A stretch of 64,000 bases of DNA from the NCBI RefSeq assembly GCF_020037125.1, contig NZ_JAIQDG010000020.1:62001-126000 (forward strand). The letters run 5' to 3'. This stretch comes from Myxococcus sp. RHSTA-1-4. Its GTDB lineage: Bacteria > Myxococcota > Myxococcia > Myxococcales > Myxococcaceae. This document shows positions 48,201 through 56,700 of the stretch, piece after piece; the stretch's first letter is position 1; every line of letters starts with the position of its first letter. The position numbers and the translations under genes were made by a program. The notes beneath the pieces were generated by a model, which searched no databases, was not told the DNA's origin, and worked only from the letters and a program-made list of their open reading frames with translations.

Positions 48201-51200
48201 CAGCACGGACCACTCCTCCGCCACGAGGATGGGGTCGTGCAGCGGAAGCACCACGCTGCCCGCGCGGATGCCCACTCGCTCCGTCACCGAGGCCACGCCC
48301 GCACCCACCACCGCCGGCCTCGGGTACAGGCCGCCGAAGGCATGGAAGTGCCGCTCCGGCGTCCACACCGCGGAGAAGCCATTCGCGTCCGCGAACTTCG
48401 CCGCCTCCAGCAGCAGGCGGTACTTGCGCCCACCGAGCGAGTCCTCGTCGTTGGCGAAGAACGACAGGCTGAAGTCAGGGCCGCGACGCGAGGCGCCGCC
48501 GCCCGTCGAGAGCAGGTGGAAGCGGGCCCGCTCGGCAGGCAGCACCACGCGCTGGCCGCGAGTCAGGGCCCACAGCAACTCCAGGCCGGAGCCCGGCGTG
48601 TGCGTCTCCTCCGCCGCGAGCCACACGCCGCCCGCCGGGTCTCCACTCGCATCCAGGCGGCGGAACAGGTCCGCCACCGTACGGTGCGTGTGCACCGCGC
48701 GGAGCCGGTCTCCCGAGGGGCCGGCCATCGGCTCCAGGCACACCATCGTCTCCGCCGACACGTTCACCGGGCGGTTCCGCTCGCGGGGCTCCACGCTCCG
48801 CGCGACACGGCGTAACGGCTCCGCGAGGGCTCCCACTGACGACAGTCCCCCCACAGCGGCATTGCCCGGCTGAGCCGGCCCGAGCGCGTCAGCGCCCTTC
48901 CCATCCTCCGCGAGCAACGTGTCCACATGCAGGACGCGCGACGCGTCGAGCGCCACGCTCGTCCGCACACGCGAATGGGTCAGCAGCAGCGGCGGTGGTC
49001 CGCCCTCGTGAGCCAGCGTGGCCAACTCGCGGAGCTGAGGCACGGACAGCAGCACGTACGCACCGCCCGCCTCCAGCACCGCCCACAGCGCCGCCACGCG
49101 TTCCACGGACGGCTCCAGGCACACGGCCACCAGCACCTCGGGGCCCACGCCCCGGTCCACCAGCTCCGCAGCGAGCCGACGTGCCTTCCCGTGCAGCTCG
49201 CCCCAGGCGACACCTCTGCCGCCCGCCGTGAGGGCCACGGCCCCGGCATCCCTCGTGGCCTGCGTCTCCAACAATGACGCCACCGGCACCGGCGCGGGCT
49301 CCGCGCTTCGCTCAGCCGGGGCGGCGACGCGCTCCGAACCGGACTCCAGCGGCAACGCGGAGAGGCGCTGTTCCGGGTCCGCCACCGCCGCCGCGAGCAG
49401 CGCGTTCCAGTGCGCCACCAGCCGCTCCATCGTCTCCGGCGCGAAGCGCTCCTCCGCGTAGTCCAGCGTGCCGGAGAAGCCCCCCTCGTCCTCGCCCATG
49501 GACACGGACAGGGACGACAGCACGGCACCGAACTGCGCCGGCCCGTCCTGGACGTCCACCAGGCTCATGCTCAGCCCCGGCAGCTCCAGGTGCGGCGCGA
49601 AGCGGCTGTGCAGCACGAACAGCGTGTCGAATACACGCTCGCGGCCTGGGTCCTTCGCGGGCTCGATTTCCCGCACGAGGTGCTCATAGGGCACGTCCGG
49701 ATGCGCATATGCCTCCAGCACCACGTCCCGCACACGCCCGAGCAGCTCGCGGAACGTCGGGTCCCCGGACAGGTCCGTGCGCAGCGGCACCGCGTGTGCC
49801 ACGTAGCCGATGACCGGCTCCAGCTCCGGACGGCTCCGGTTCCCGATGGGAGTCCCCACCACCAGGTCGTCGCGCCCCGCCCAGCGCGCCAGCAGCGCCT
49901 TCCACGAGGCCAGCATCACCATGAACGCGGTGACGCCCTCGCGCTGTGCCAGCGCGTGGACCGCGTCCGTCATCGCTCGGGAGAAGCCCACGTTCCGCCG
50001 GAGGGCACTCAGCGCGGGCCCGTCTCCGCGCGGACGGTCCACCGGCAGGTCCAGCGCTCCGGGCAGCGACACCAAGCGCTCGCGCCAGGCGGCCACCTGC
50101 GAGGAGAACGCGCCCAGCTCCAGCGCCTTCCGCTGCCAGGCCGCGTAGTCCGCGTACTGCACCGCCAGCTCGGGCAGGGGCGACGACTGGCCCTGCTGGA
50201 GCGCACCATAGAGCGTCCCCAACTCCCGCCCGAGCACCACCATGGACCACGTGTCACTCACCACGTGGTGCACCGTGACGACGAGCAGGTGCTCGTCCGC
50301 CGCCACCCGCAGCAGCCGCGCGCGCACCACCGGCCCACGTTCGAGGTCGAACGGCCGCGCCGTCTCCTCGTGCACCCGCCTGCGCCACTCCGCCTCACAC
50401 TCCTCGGGGGTGGCACCCGTCACCGGCTCCGCCGTCAGCGGCAGCTTCAGCTCGGGAGCAATGCGCAGCACCGTCCGCCCATCCACGCGCGGGTACGACG
50501 TGCGCAGCGACTCGTGGCGGCGCGTCACGGCCTCCAGGCTCCGCTCCAGCAGCGCGATGTCCAGCGTGCCGCGCATCCGCAGCACCATGGACATGTTCAG
50601 CGCGGGGTTGCCCGGCAGCGCCTGCTCCAGGGCGATGACGCGCTCCTGCACCACGGACAGCGGCAGCACCCCGTCACGCGGGATGCGCACCAGGGGCGGC
50701 AGCGCGGCCTCCGTGCCCTCCGCTCCCGCCGTGCCCAGCCGCGCCTGGATGCGCGCCGCCACGCCGGCCACGGTGGGCGCCTCGAACAAGTCACTCAGCG
50801 GGAGCTGGACCGGGAAGGCTTCTCGCAGCCGCGTCAGCATCTGCGCGGCCATCAGCGAGTTGCCCCCCAGCTCCAGGAAGTCGTCGTGGATGCCGAAGTC
50901 CGCGCGGCCCAGCCGCTCGCGCCAGATCTCCAGCACCTTGCGCTCCACGTCCGTACGCGGCGCGGCCTTGTCCGGCGGCGTCTCCACCTGGGGCGCGGCG
51001 ACGGGGGCCTGCTCTCCGTGGTGGACCGTCGCGCTCTGGAGCACGGCGGCCGCGGTGGCCGCTGTTGGAACCGGGATGCGCGTGGGCACGTCGAGGCCGA
51101 AGGGCTGGCGCTCGAAGGGGTACGTGGGCAGCGACAGCCGGCGGCGCTGCTCGTGTGCGTAGACGTCCCGCCAGCGCACCTCCAGGCCCTGCTCCCACAG

Positions 51201-53756
51201 CGCGCCCAGCGCTTCGTTGAGCGCGGCATGCTCCCCCGGCTTCGCGCCCGCGCGCGGCAGCGAGGGCACCGCCCGTCCCGGATGCCCACGCAGCCCCAGC
51301 CGGGCCAGCGCCGTGAGCGCCTGGTCCGGCCCCACCTCCAGGAACACCGTGCACCCGTCCGCCTTCAGCGCGTCCAGCCCATCTCCGAAACGCACCGGCG
51401 CGCGCATCTGCCGCGCCCAGTACGCCGGGTCGGTCGCCTCCTCCGCTCGAATCCACGTGCCGGTGACGCTCGATACGTAGGGCACCTGGGGCGCCGACAG
51501 CCGCAGGCCCGACACCACCCGCTTCAGCTCCTCCATCAGCGGCTCCACCGCCGCCGAGTGGAACGCGTGCCCCGCCGGCAGCCGCAACACGCCCAGGCCG
51601 CGCGACTCCAGCTCGCGCTCCAGCGCCTCCACCTCCGATGTGGGCCCGGACACCACGCACCGCTCCGGCCCGTTCACCGCCGCCAGCGACAGCCCGCCCG
51701 AAAGCAGCGGGCGCACCACCTCCTCCGCGCCGCCCACCGCCGTCATGCTTCCCGGAGGCATCCGCGCCATCAGCCGCCCGCGCGCCGCCACCAGCGCCAG
51801 CGCGTCCTCCAGCGGCATCACCCCCGCGAGGCACGCCGCCGCGTACTCACCGAAGCTGTGCCCCAGCAGGGCATACGGCTTCACGCCATACGCCTCCCAC
51901 AGCCGGGCCAACGCGTACTCCACGCAGAACAGCGCCGGCAGCGCGAAGCGCGGGTCCGCCAGCGTCTCGCGAGCCGCCTCCTCCGCGCCCGGTGCCGGCA
52001 GCAGCACCCCACGCAGCGCCGTCTCCAGTTGCGGCCCCAACCCCATCAGGCACGCGTCCAGCGCCTCACGGAAGGCGGGCTCCGCGGCGTACAGCTCGCG
52101 CCCCATCCCCACGGACTGCGCGCCCTGCCCCGGCAGGAGGAAGGCCACGCGCCGCTCCCTCGCCGCCGCGACGTCCTCCAGCACCCGCGCCTTGCCGGGA
52201 GCCCGCAGCCGCGCCAGCAACTCCGCCCGGTCCTTCGCCACCACCGCGCGCCGGTGCTCGAAGGCACGGCGCCCCACGTTGCGCGTGAAGGCCACGTCCG
52301 CCAGCGCCACGTCCGCGGGCGCGCGCTCCAGCCAGTCCGCGAGCCGCCGCGCCGTCGCCTCCAGCGCGCCCGCCGTGCGGGCCGACAGCGTCACCACCTG
52401 CGTGGGCCGGGCGCTCGGAGCGGGGGGCGGAGACAGCGGCGCCTCCTCCAGCACCGCGTGCGCGTTGGTGCCACCGATGCCGAACGAGCTGACGCCCGCG
52501 CGCCGGGGCACCTCGCCCCGAGGCCACGGCCGCCGCTCGCTCACGACGAAGAACGGGCTGTTCGCGAAGTCGATGGCCGGGTTGGGACGCTCGAAGTTCA
52601 GGCTGGGCGGCAGCTCTTCATGGTGCAGCGCCAGGGCGGCCTTCATCAGCCCCGCCAGGCCCGCCGCCGTGTCCAGGTGGCCGATGTTCGTCTTCACCGA
52701 GCCCAGGCCGCAGTAGCCCTTCCGGTCCGTCTGCTTCCGGTACGCGCGCGTGAGTGCCGCCACCTCGATGGGGTCACCCAGCGCGGTGCCCGTGCCGTGC
52801 GCCTCCACGTAGCCGATGTCCCCCGCCTCCAGCCCCGCGTACGCCAGCGCCTCGCCGATGACGTCCGCCTGCCCCTCCACGCTGGGCGCCGTGTAGCCCA
52901 CCTTGAGGCCACCGTCGTTGTTGAGCGCGGAGCCCCGGATGACGGCGTACACGTGGTCCCCGTCCCGCAGCGCGTCCTCCAGCGGCTTGAGCACCACCGC
53001 CGCCACGCCGTTGCCCGGCACCGTGCCCGCCGCCTTCGCGTCGAACGCGCGGCAGTGCCCGTCCGGGGAGAGAATCATCCCATCCTGGAAGAGGTAGCCC
53101 GTGCGCTGCGGCAGCGACAGCCGCACCGCCCCGGCGAGCGCCATGTCGGACTGGCGCAGCAGCAGGCTCTGGCAGGCCATGTGGACGGCGACCAGGCCCG
53201 TGGAGCACGCGGTGTACACGGCCATGCTCTCGCCGCGCAGCCGCAGCTTGAAGGACGCCTTCGTCGCCAGGTTCTCACCGGTGGTGCCCAGCAACTCGAA
53301 GAGCGAGGCCGGGTCCAGCTTCCCCTGTCCCAGCAGCGACAGCGTGTGCAGCGACGGCCCCGCGCCCGCGTAGAGGGCAATCTTCCCCGTGTACCGCTCC
53401 GGGTCATACGCGGCGTCCTCGAGCGCGGCCCAGGCGCACTCCAGGAACGCGCGCTGCTGTGGGTCCATCCACTTCGCCTCGCGCGGCGGCACGTCGAAGA
53501 AGCCGGCGTCGAAGGACTCGCCCTCCTCCAGCACGGCGGCCGCGGGCACGAAGTCGGGATGCGCGCGCACGGACTCGGGCACCAGGGGCGAGGCCTCCAG
53601 CGCCTCGGCCTTCAGGCGGGAAATGGACTCCACGCCCTCGACCAGGTTGCGCCAGAAGGCCCGCATGTCCGCGGCGCCCGGGAAGCGCCCGGCCATTCCG
53701 ATGATGGCGATGTCGTTGCCGCTCACGCCCGTTGTCTCGTCCTGGTGGTCAGCCAT
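42261..53756 (-). CDS. Hybrid PKS-NRPS with embedded luciferase-like monooxygenase
   Basis: The 3831-residue protein carries, in order: KS (14-440; C184 in TACSTG, H320, H360), AT (535-840; GHSFG with S634, HAFHS at 730-734 indicating malonyl-CoA), carrier (930-1005; GGNS, S967), C (1030-1465; HHVVSD at 1163), a degenerate A domain (1485-1755 and 2120-2285) split by a flavin monooxygenase domain (1761-2100), a second C (2310-2750; HHIISDG), A (2760-3260; FNEYGPTEATIW), PCP (about 3280-3350) and E (about 3350-3800; HHLAVDAVSW). There is no KR, DH or ER. The active A domain's code reads about DAAISGEIWK, which I cannot assign; its residue becomes D through the E domain. The ATG lies inside the end of the FAAL gene (8-base overlap). 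Confidence 0.93.
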   Translation of the reverse strand: MADHQDETTGVSGNDIAIIGMAGRFPGAADMRAFWRNLVEGVESISRLKAEALEASPLVPESVRAHPDFVPAAAVLEEGESFDAGFFDVPPREAKWMDPQQRAFLECAWAALEDAAYDPERYTGKIALYAGAGPSLHTLSLLGQGKLDPASLFELLGTTGENLATKASFKLRLRGESMAVYTACSTGLVAVHMACQSLLLRQSDMALAGAVRLSLPQRTGYLFQDGMILSPDGHCRAFDAKAAGTVPGNGVAAVVLKPLEDALRDGDHVYAVIRGSALNNDGGLKVGYTAPSVEGQADVIGEALAYAGLEAGDIGYVEAHGTGTALGDPIEVAALTRAYRKQTDRKGYCGLGSVKTNIGHLDTAAGLAGLMKAALALHHEELPPSLNFERPNPAIDFANSPFFVVSERRPWPRGEVPRRAGVSSFGIGGTNAHAVLEEAPLSPPPAPSARPTQVVTLSARTAGALEATARRLADWLERAPADVALADVAFTRNVGRRAFEHRRAVVAKDRAELLARLRAPGKARVLEDVAAARERRVAFLLPGQGAQSVGMGRELYAAEPAFREALDACLMGLGPQLETALRGVLLPAPGAEEAARETLADPRFALPALFCVEYALARLWEAYGVKPYALLGHSFGEYAAACLAGVMPLEDALALVAARGRLMARMPPGSMTAVGGAEEVVRPLLSGGLSLAAVNGPERCVVSGPTSEVEALERELESRGLGVLRLPAGHAFHSAAVEPLMEELKRVVSGLRLSAPQVPYVSSVTGTWIRAEEATDPAYWARQMRAPVRFGDGLDALKADGCTVFLEVGPDQALTALARLGLRGHPGRAVPSLPRAGAKPGEHAALNEALGALWEQGLEVRWRDVYAHEQRRRLSLPTYPFERQPFGLDVPTRIPVPTAATAAAVLQSATVHHGEQAPVAAPQVETPPDKAAPRTDVERKVLEIWRERLGRADFGIHDDFLELGGNSLMAAQMLTRLREAFPVQLPLSDLFEAPTVAGVAARIQARLGTAGAEGTEAALPPLVRIPRDGVLPLSVVQERVIALEQALPGNPALNMSMVLRMRGTLDIALLERSLEAVTRRHESLRTSYPRVDGRTVLRIAPELKLPLTAEPVTGATPEECEAEWRRRVHEETARPFDLERGPVVRARLLRVAADEHLLVVTVHHVVSDTWSMVVLGRELGTLYGALQQGQSSPLPELAVQYADYAAWQRKALELGAFSSQVAAWRERLVSLPGALDLPVDRPRGDGPALSALRRNVGFSRAMTDAVHALAQREGVTAFMVMLASWKALLARWAGRDDLVVGTPIGNRSRPELEPVIGYVAHAVPLRTDLSGDPTFRELLGRVRDVVLEAYAHPDVPYEHLVREIEPAKDPGRERVFDTLFVLHSRFAPHLELPGLSMSLVDVQDGPAQFGAVLSSLSVSMGEDEGGFSGTLDYAEERFAPETMERLVAHWNALLAAAVADPEQRLSALPLESGSERVAAPAERSAEPAPVPVASLLETQATRDAGAVALTAGGRGVAWGELHGKARRLAAELVDRGVGPEVLVAVCLEPSVERVAALWAVLEAGGAYVLLSVPQLRELATLAHEGGPPPLLLTHSRVRTSVALDASRVLHVDTLLAEDGKGADALGPAQPGNAAVGGLSSVGALAEPLRRVARSVEPRERNRPVNVSAETMVCLEPMAGPSGDRLRAVHTHRTVADLFRRLDASGDPAGGVWLAAEETHTPGSGLELLWALTRGQRVVLPAERARFHLLSTGGGASRRGPDFSLSFFANDEDSLGGRKYRLLLEAAKFADANGFSAVWTPERHFHAFGGLYPRPAVVGAGVASVTERVGIRAGSVVLPLHDPILVAEEWSVLDNLSDGRVGVSFASGWHANDFVFAPDRYARRKEVMLRGLEEVRSLWRGGSVRRRNGAGDEVELSLRPRPVQKVLPIWLTAAGNPETFRLAGELGAYVLTNLMGQHLGELAGKVALYREAWRQHGHAGRGHVSLMMHTYLGADPAEVRQRVRQPLLNYFRSSVDILAGFVASQGLKMDPRSLTPADVDALLEHGIERYLEDGGLFGTPDSCGPVVERVRGLDVDEVACLVDFGVEVEATLEGLSHLDALRGRYSPEPAAPVPVTTLEEGPGAAESLLALVRDSGATQLHCTATLARALAELPGAAEALRSVRRVLLEGATAEAAASLARSLPAEVVHRDAGLGAWMPSDATAWPREVSWDVVDARGRPVPPGVVGELAVAGAGVPRGFWNSTGSTSLRVLQAAEEGERRLVTGRRARRRLDGSLELLAPLPVPARRPRPPKAAATPGASAKKAEGPPPIPRVPRDKPLPLSFAQQRLWYLDHLEPGNVAYNNAVTLILTGALDAAALERALNEVVRRHEILRTTFAMSDSGAVQLIAPSLEVPIVLAVSEGASEDDVARWAREEARRPFDLKAGPLLRAALLRVSGTEHVLLLALHHIISDGWSAGVMMHELARLYGAFMEGQPSPLPALPVQYADYSVWQQEWMRGPELKAEQGWWRDVLADVPVLRLPTDRPRPPVQTYPGARLPFVVPRELAEALATVGRREGATPFMVLMAAWQSLLHVYSGQEDFAVGTPVAGRNRPEIEPLIGCFINSIALRADLSGDPTFTELLGRVRRSALGGFAHQEVPFEKLVDALHVARDLSHTPIFQTMLVLHNTPAPELALAGVHIRSRLVHTGATKLDLTLDLVETREGLTGGIEYNTDLFDADTISRLSGHLLRLLEEVAAAPERRLSRLSLLSDDERQRLLLEWNPPPAPELLAVDTVPMRFAAQVARTPDAVAVEDGTRKLTYREVDALSARLARHLAGLGVGRDTVVALALVQPADVVAGMLGVMRAGAAAVVLDVEHPAERLSGILEDTRALAVVTSEAWRARVPSRQGTAVVPLESLSGVEGEAPRGPEAHHAACIVYTSGSTGRPRGVVLEHRQLVSATRARREVYGAPGVVLSLAPFTFDASLAGLLWSLFEGGTLRYPDVEEREDPRKLAELMARAGVTHVISVPALYGQVLAAAPVGGLSGLRAVSVGGEACPLELARAHHEALPSVPLFNEYGPTEATIWSTVHRVRPDEQGSVPIGRAVPGARVYLLDARRRLAPPGAPGEAYVGGAGVARGYLGQPVLTAERFVADPFDGRLGARMYRTGDLARWRADGTLEFLGRADAQVKVRGFRIEPGEVEVALLANPAVKEAAVVAREDGKGPKRLVAYVVQAREGALAATELKAWLLSRLPPYMVPAAFVTLDALPRTRHGKVDTRALPAPERQAAEAQGAPAVAPRTEVEETLAAIWREVLNVERVGVHDDFFELGGDSILGLQIITRARAAGIELSPKQLFQNPTVARLATVAGTRLAVQAEQGPVVGPVALTPIQRWFFELGLEEPHHWNMSLLLEARAALEPALLERALAHVVEHHDALRLRFARAEDGWHQASEAPGAPVMLERVDLSTVSGDAKGEELERRAAAMQQSLRLEGPLVRAALLELGAGQPARLMLAVHHLAVDAVSWRILLEDLAAAYARLAAGEAVRLPPKTTSFQAWARGLESLARSEKLATERAWWLERPWTEASRLPVDFSGGVNTEATARTLRVALDAEETKALLHDVPKAWHTQPQDPLLTALAQALAAWTGRSAALVDVEGHGREEVLPGVDVSRTVGWFTRFFPALLDLRGTHGPGEALRAVKEGLRAVPSQGMGWGLLRYVARDTALAALPAAEVGFNHLGQVDGAVGAGAPFVLAPEGEGLRQRAASSRRPYLLDVTSAVRDGRLEVTWTFSEAVHRRETVARVAEDFLARLKALVEASRSPEAGGHSPSDFPLAKVKQAQLDKLAARFGKKTR
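47457..48476 (-). other. Luciferase-like monooxygenase domain inside a degenerate adenylation domain
   Basis: Residues 1761-2100 of the hybrid PKS-NRPS have the FMN-dependent luciferase-like fold of the MupA/Atu3671-type natural-product monooxygenase family: DFSLSFFAND, WTPERHFHAFGGLYP, LPLHDPILVAEEW, GVSFASGWHANDFVF and PIWLTAAGNPETF. MupA-type domains hydroxylate acyl chains on a carrier protein next to the carbonyl. Here the flanks are an adenylation domain that has lost its core motifs (no YTSGSTG, no YGPTE, no YRTGD; only remnants such as RLVTGRRARRRLDGSLELL). The flanks are therefore probably structural only. Confidence 0.85.
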
Positions 53757-56700
53757 GGCCTCGGGTGTTCCTTCCGCGACGCTGGAGGACCTGCTTGCGG
53801 GCCTCCGCGCGCTCCTGGTGCTTCGCGTCCTCGGCCTCCGGCTTCACCTCGGAGGACAGCCTCCGGGCGAGCGCGTGGACCGTGGGATGCTCGAAGAAGT
53901 GGGTGATGGGGACGTCCCGGCCGAGCGACTCGCGCAGCCGCGAGCACGCCCGCACCGCGCCCAGCGAGCTGCCGCCCAGGTCGTCGAAGAAGTGGGCGTG
54001 GACGCCGACCGAGGAATGCCCCAGGGCCTCCGCCCAGGCCCGGGCAATCGTCTCCTCCAGTGGCGTGCGGGGCGCGCCGTCCGGAGCCGCGGTGCGTGTG
54101 GGAGGCGGCAGCGCGCGCGAGTCCACCTTCCCGCTGGCCATCAGCGGCAGCGTGTCCAGCGGGACGATGTCCGCGGGCACCAGGTGCTCGGGTAGCCGCG
54201 CGCGCAGCAGGGCCTTCACCTCGCCCGGAGCGAGCGGCTCGTTGGAGGGCGGCACCACGTACGCCACCAGCCTCGGCTCACCGCCCGCCGGAGGCCGCCA
54301 CACGATGACATGGGCCTGCCGCATCCCGGCCCATTCGCGGAGGGCGGCTTCCACCTCTCCCGGCTCGATGCGGAAGCCTCTCAGCTTCACCTGCGCATCC
54401 GCGCGGCCCGCGAAGTCCAGCCGCCCATCCGGCCGCCAGCGCACCACGTCGCCCGTGCGGTACAGCCGGGCGCCCGGCTCGCCACCGTACGGGTCCGGCA
54501 CGAAGCGCTCGGCCGTGAGGTCCGCCCGGCCCAGGTAACCACGCGCCACGGACGGGCCTCCCACGTACAGCTCCCCCGCCACGCCCACGGGAACGGGGCG
54601 CATCGACGCGTCCAGCACGTACACGTCCACGTGGGGCAGCGGCCGGCCGATGGGAGGCGGGCCTGCTTCGCCGGGCGAGCACCGCTCCCAGGTGGCGCAG
54701 ACCGTCACCTCGGTGGGGCCGTACGCGTTGAGGAAGGTGCGGCCCGGCGCGAAGCGGGCCACGAGGTCCGCCGGGCACGCCTCGCCCGCGGACATGAGCG
54801 TCGTCAGGTCCGGCAGCGGCGCCTCGGGCAGGAGCGTGGAGACGGAGGGTGGCAGCGTCACCGCGGTGATGCGCTGCTCGCGAAGCACACGGAGCAAGGC
54901 GTCTCCCGCGAGCAGCTCACCCGGCGGCGGCAGGTGCAGCGAGGCACCGGAGGTGAGCCCCTGGACGTACTCGGCCACCGAGGCATCGAAGGAAGGTGAC
55001 GAGAACTGGAGCACCCGCGCGCCCGGCCCCAGGGCCAGTCCCGTCACCATCGCCTCGGACAGATGACTCGCGCCCCGGTGTGTCACCACCACGCCCTTCG
55101 GCCGCCCGGTGCTGCCGGAGGTGTAGATGACGTACGCGGCGCAGTCCGGCGAAGGCACGGCCACGCCCTGCATCGGTGCTTCAGTGCTCACGCCCGGAGC
55201 GCCGTGCTCCTCCCAGCGCAGGGGCTCCACGCCCTCGGGGAGGGACAGGCGCTGCAGCAGCCGCCCGTGGGCCAGCAACACGCGCGCGCCCGCGTCGGCC
55301 AGCGTCCACGCCACGCGCTCGGGCGGATGGGCCGGCTCGAACGGAACCACCGTTCCGCCCGCCTTCAGCACGGCGAGGAAGGCCACCACCGCCTCCGGCC
55401 CGCCCCGCTCCAGCAACGTGCCGACGCGAACCTCGGGCCCCACGCCATGACGCCTCAGCCGCGTGGCGAGCCTCCCGGCCCACGACTCCAGCTCCCGGTA
55501 CGTCCATTGCGACGCGCCGGCGACGAGCGCCACCGCGTCCGGCGTCCGCTCCACCCAGGCCTCGAAGCGACGGTGAAGGCCCGGCGCCTCCGGGCCCGAG
55601 GCCACGCGGACGGCGTCCTTCCGCCGCCCCAGGTCCAGCAGCGCGCGCTGCTCCGCGGCGTCCAGCAGGGGCAGGTCCACCAGCGGAACGTCCGGAGTGG
55701 CCGACGCGACCCCCAGCATGGCGCGCAGGTGCCGGGCCATGCGGGCGGCGGCGTCCGCATCGAAGAGGTCCGCGCAGTACTCCAGGCTGGCCGAGAAGCC
55801 GCCGTCCACCTCGGCCATCATCAGCGTGAGGTCGAACGCCGACGCGCGGTGTCCCAGGGGAACGGACTCGATTTCCAGCGCCCCCAGGCGGACCCGCGCG
55901 CCCGGCTCCCCCAGGGCGAACGCGCCCAGCGGCTCGCGCCCGGGCCGGCCGGATTGCAGGGCGAACATCGCCTGGAAGACGGGCGCGCTGGACGGGTCTC
56001 TCCGGGGCTGGAGCCGCTCGACGAGCCGGGCGAAGGGCAGCTCCTGGTGCTCCAGCGCCTCCAGCACGGTGCCGCGCACCTGGGCCAGCAACCCGGAGAA
56101 GGTCAGCGCGCGAGGCAGGCGGGCGCGCAGGGCCACGGGGTTGACGAAGTAGCCCACCTGCCGGGACAGGTCCGCTCGCATGCGGCCCGCGGTGGGCGTG
56201 CCCACGACGAGGTCGTCCTGCCCGGTGTAGCGGCGCAGGAAGGCGAGGTACCCGGCCAGCAGCGTCATGAAGGGCGTGGCGCCATGCGCATGCGCCAGGG
56301 CCTTCAGGCGCGCGGCCGTCTCCGGCGCCACGCGGAAGGACACGGTGGCGCCGCGGAACGACTGGAGCCGGGGGCGAGGCCGTGACGTGGGCAGCTCCAG
56401 CACCGGAAGCTCACCGCCCAGCCGCTCTCGCCACCAGGCATGGAGCGCCTCGCCCCGAGCGCCGGTGTACCGCGCCTGCATTGCCTGGAGGATGGAGGGG
56501 GCCGGAGGCGGAGGCGGGAGCAGCGCCGCGGGCGAGCCCTGGACCTCCGCGGTGTAGAGCGCGCCCAGCTCCTCGGCGAGCACCTCCAGCGACCAGAAGT
56601 CGGTGACGAGGTGGTGAAGGACGAGCAGCAGCACCGGCCCACCCGGCGCCCCGGTGAACAAGCGCGCGCGAACCAGGGGCCCACGCTCCAGGTCGAACGG

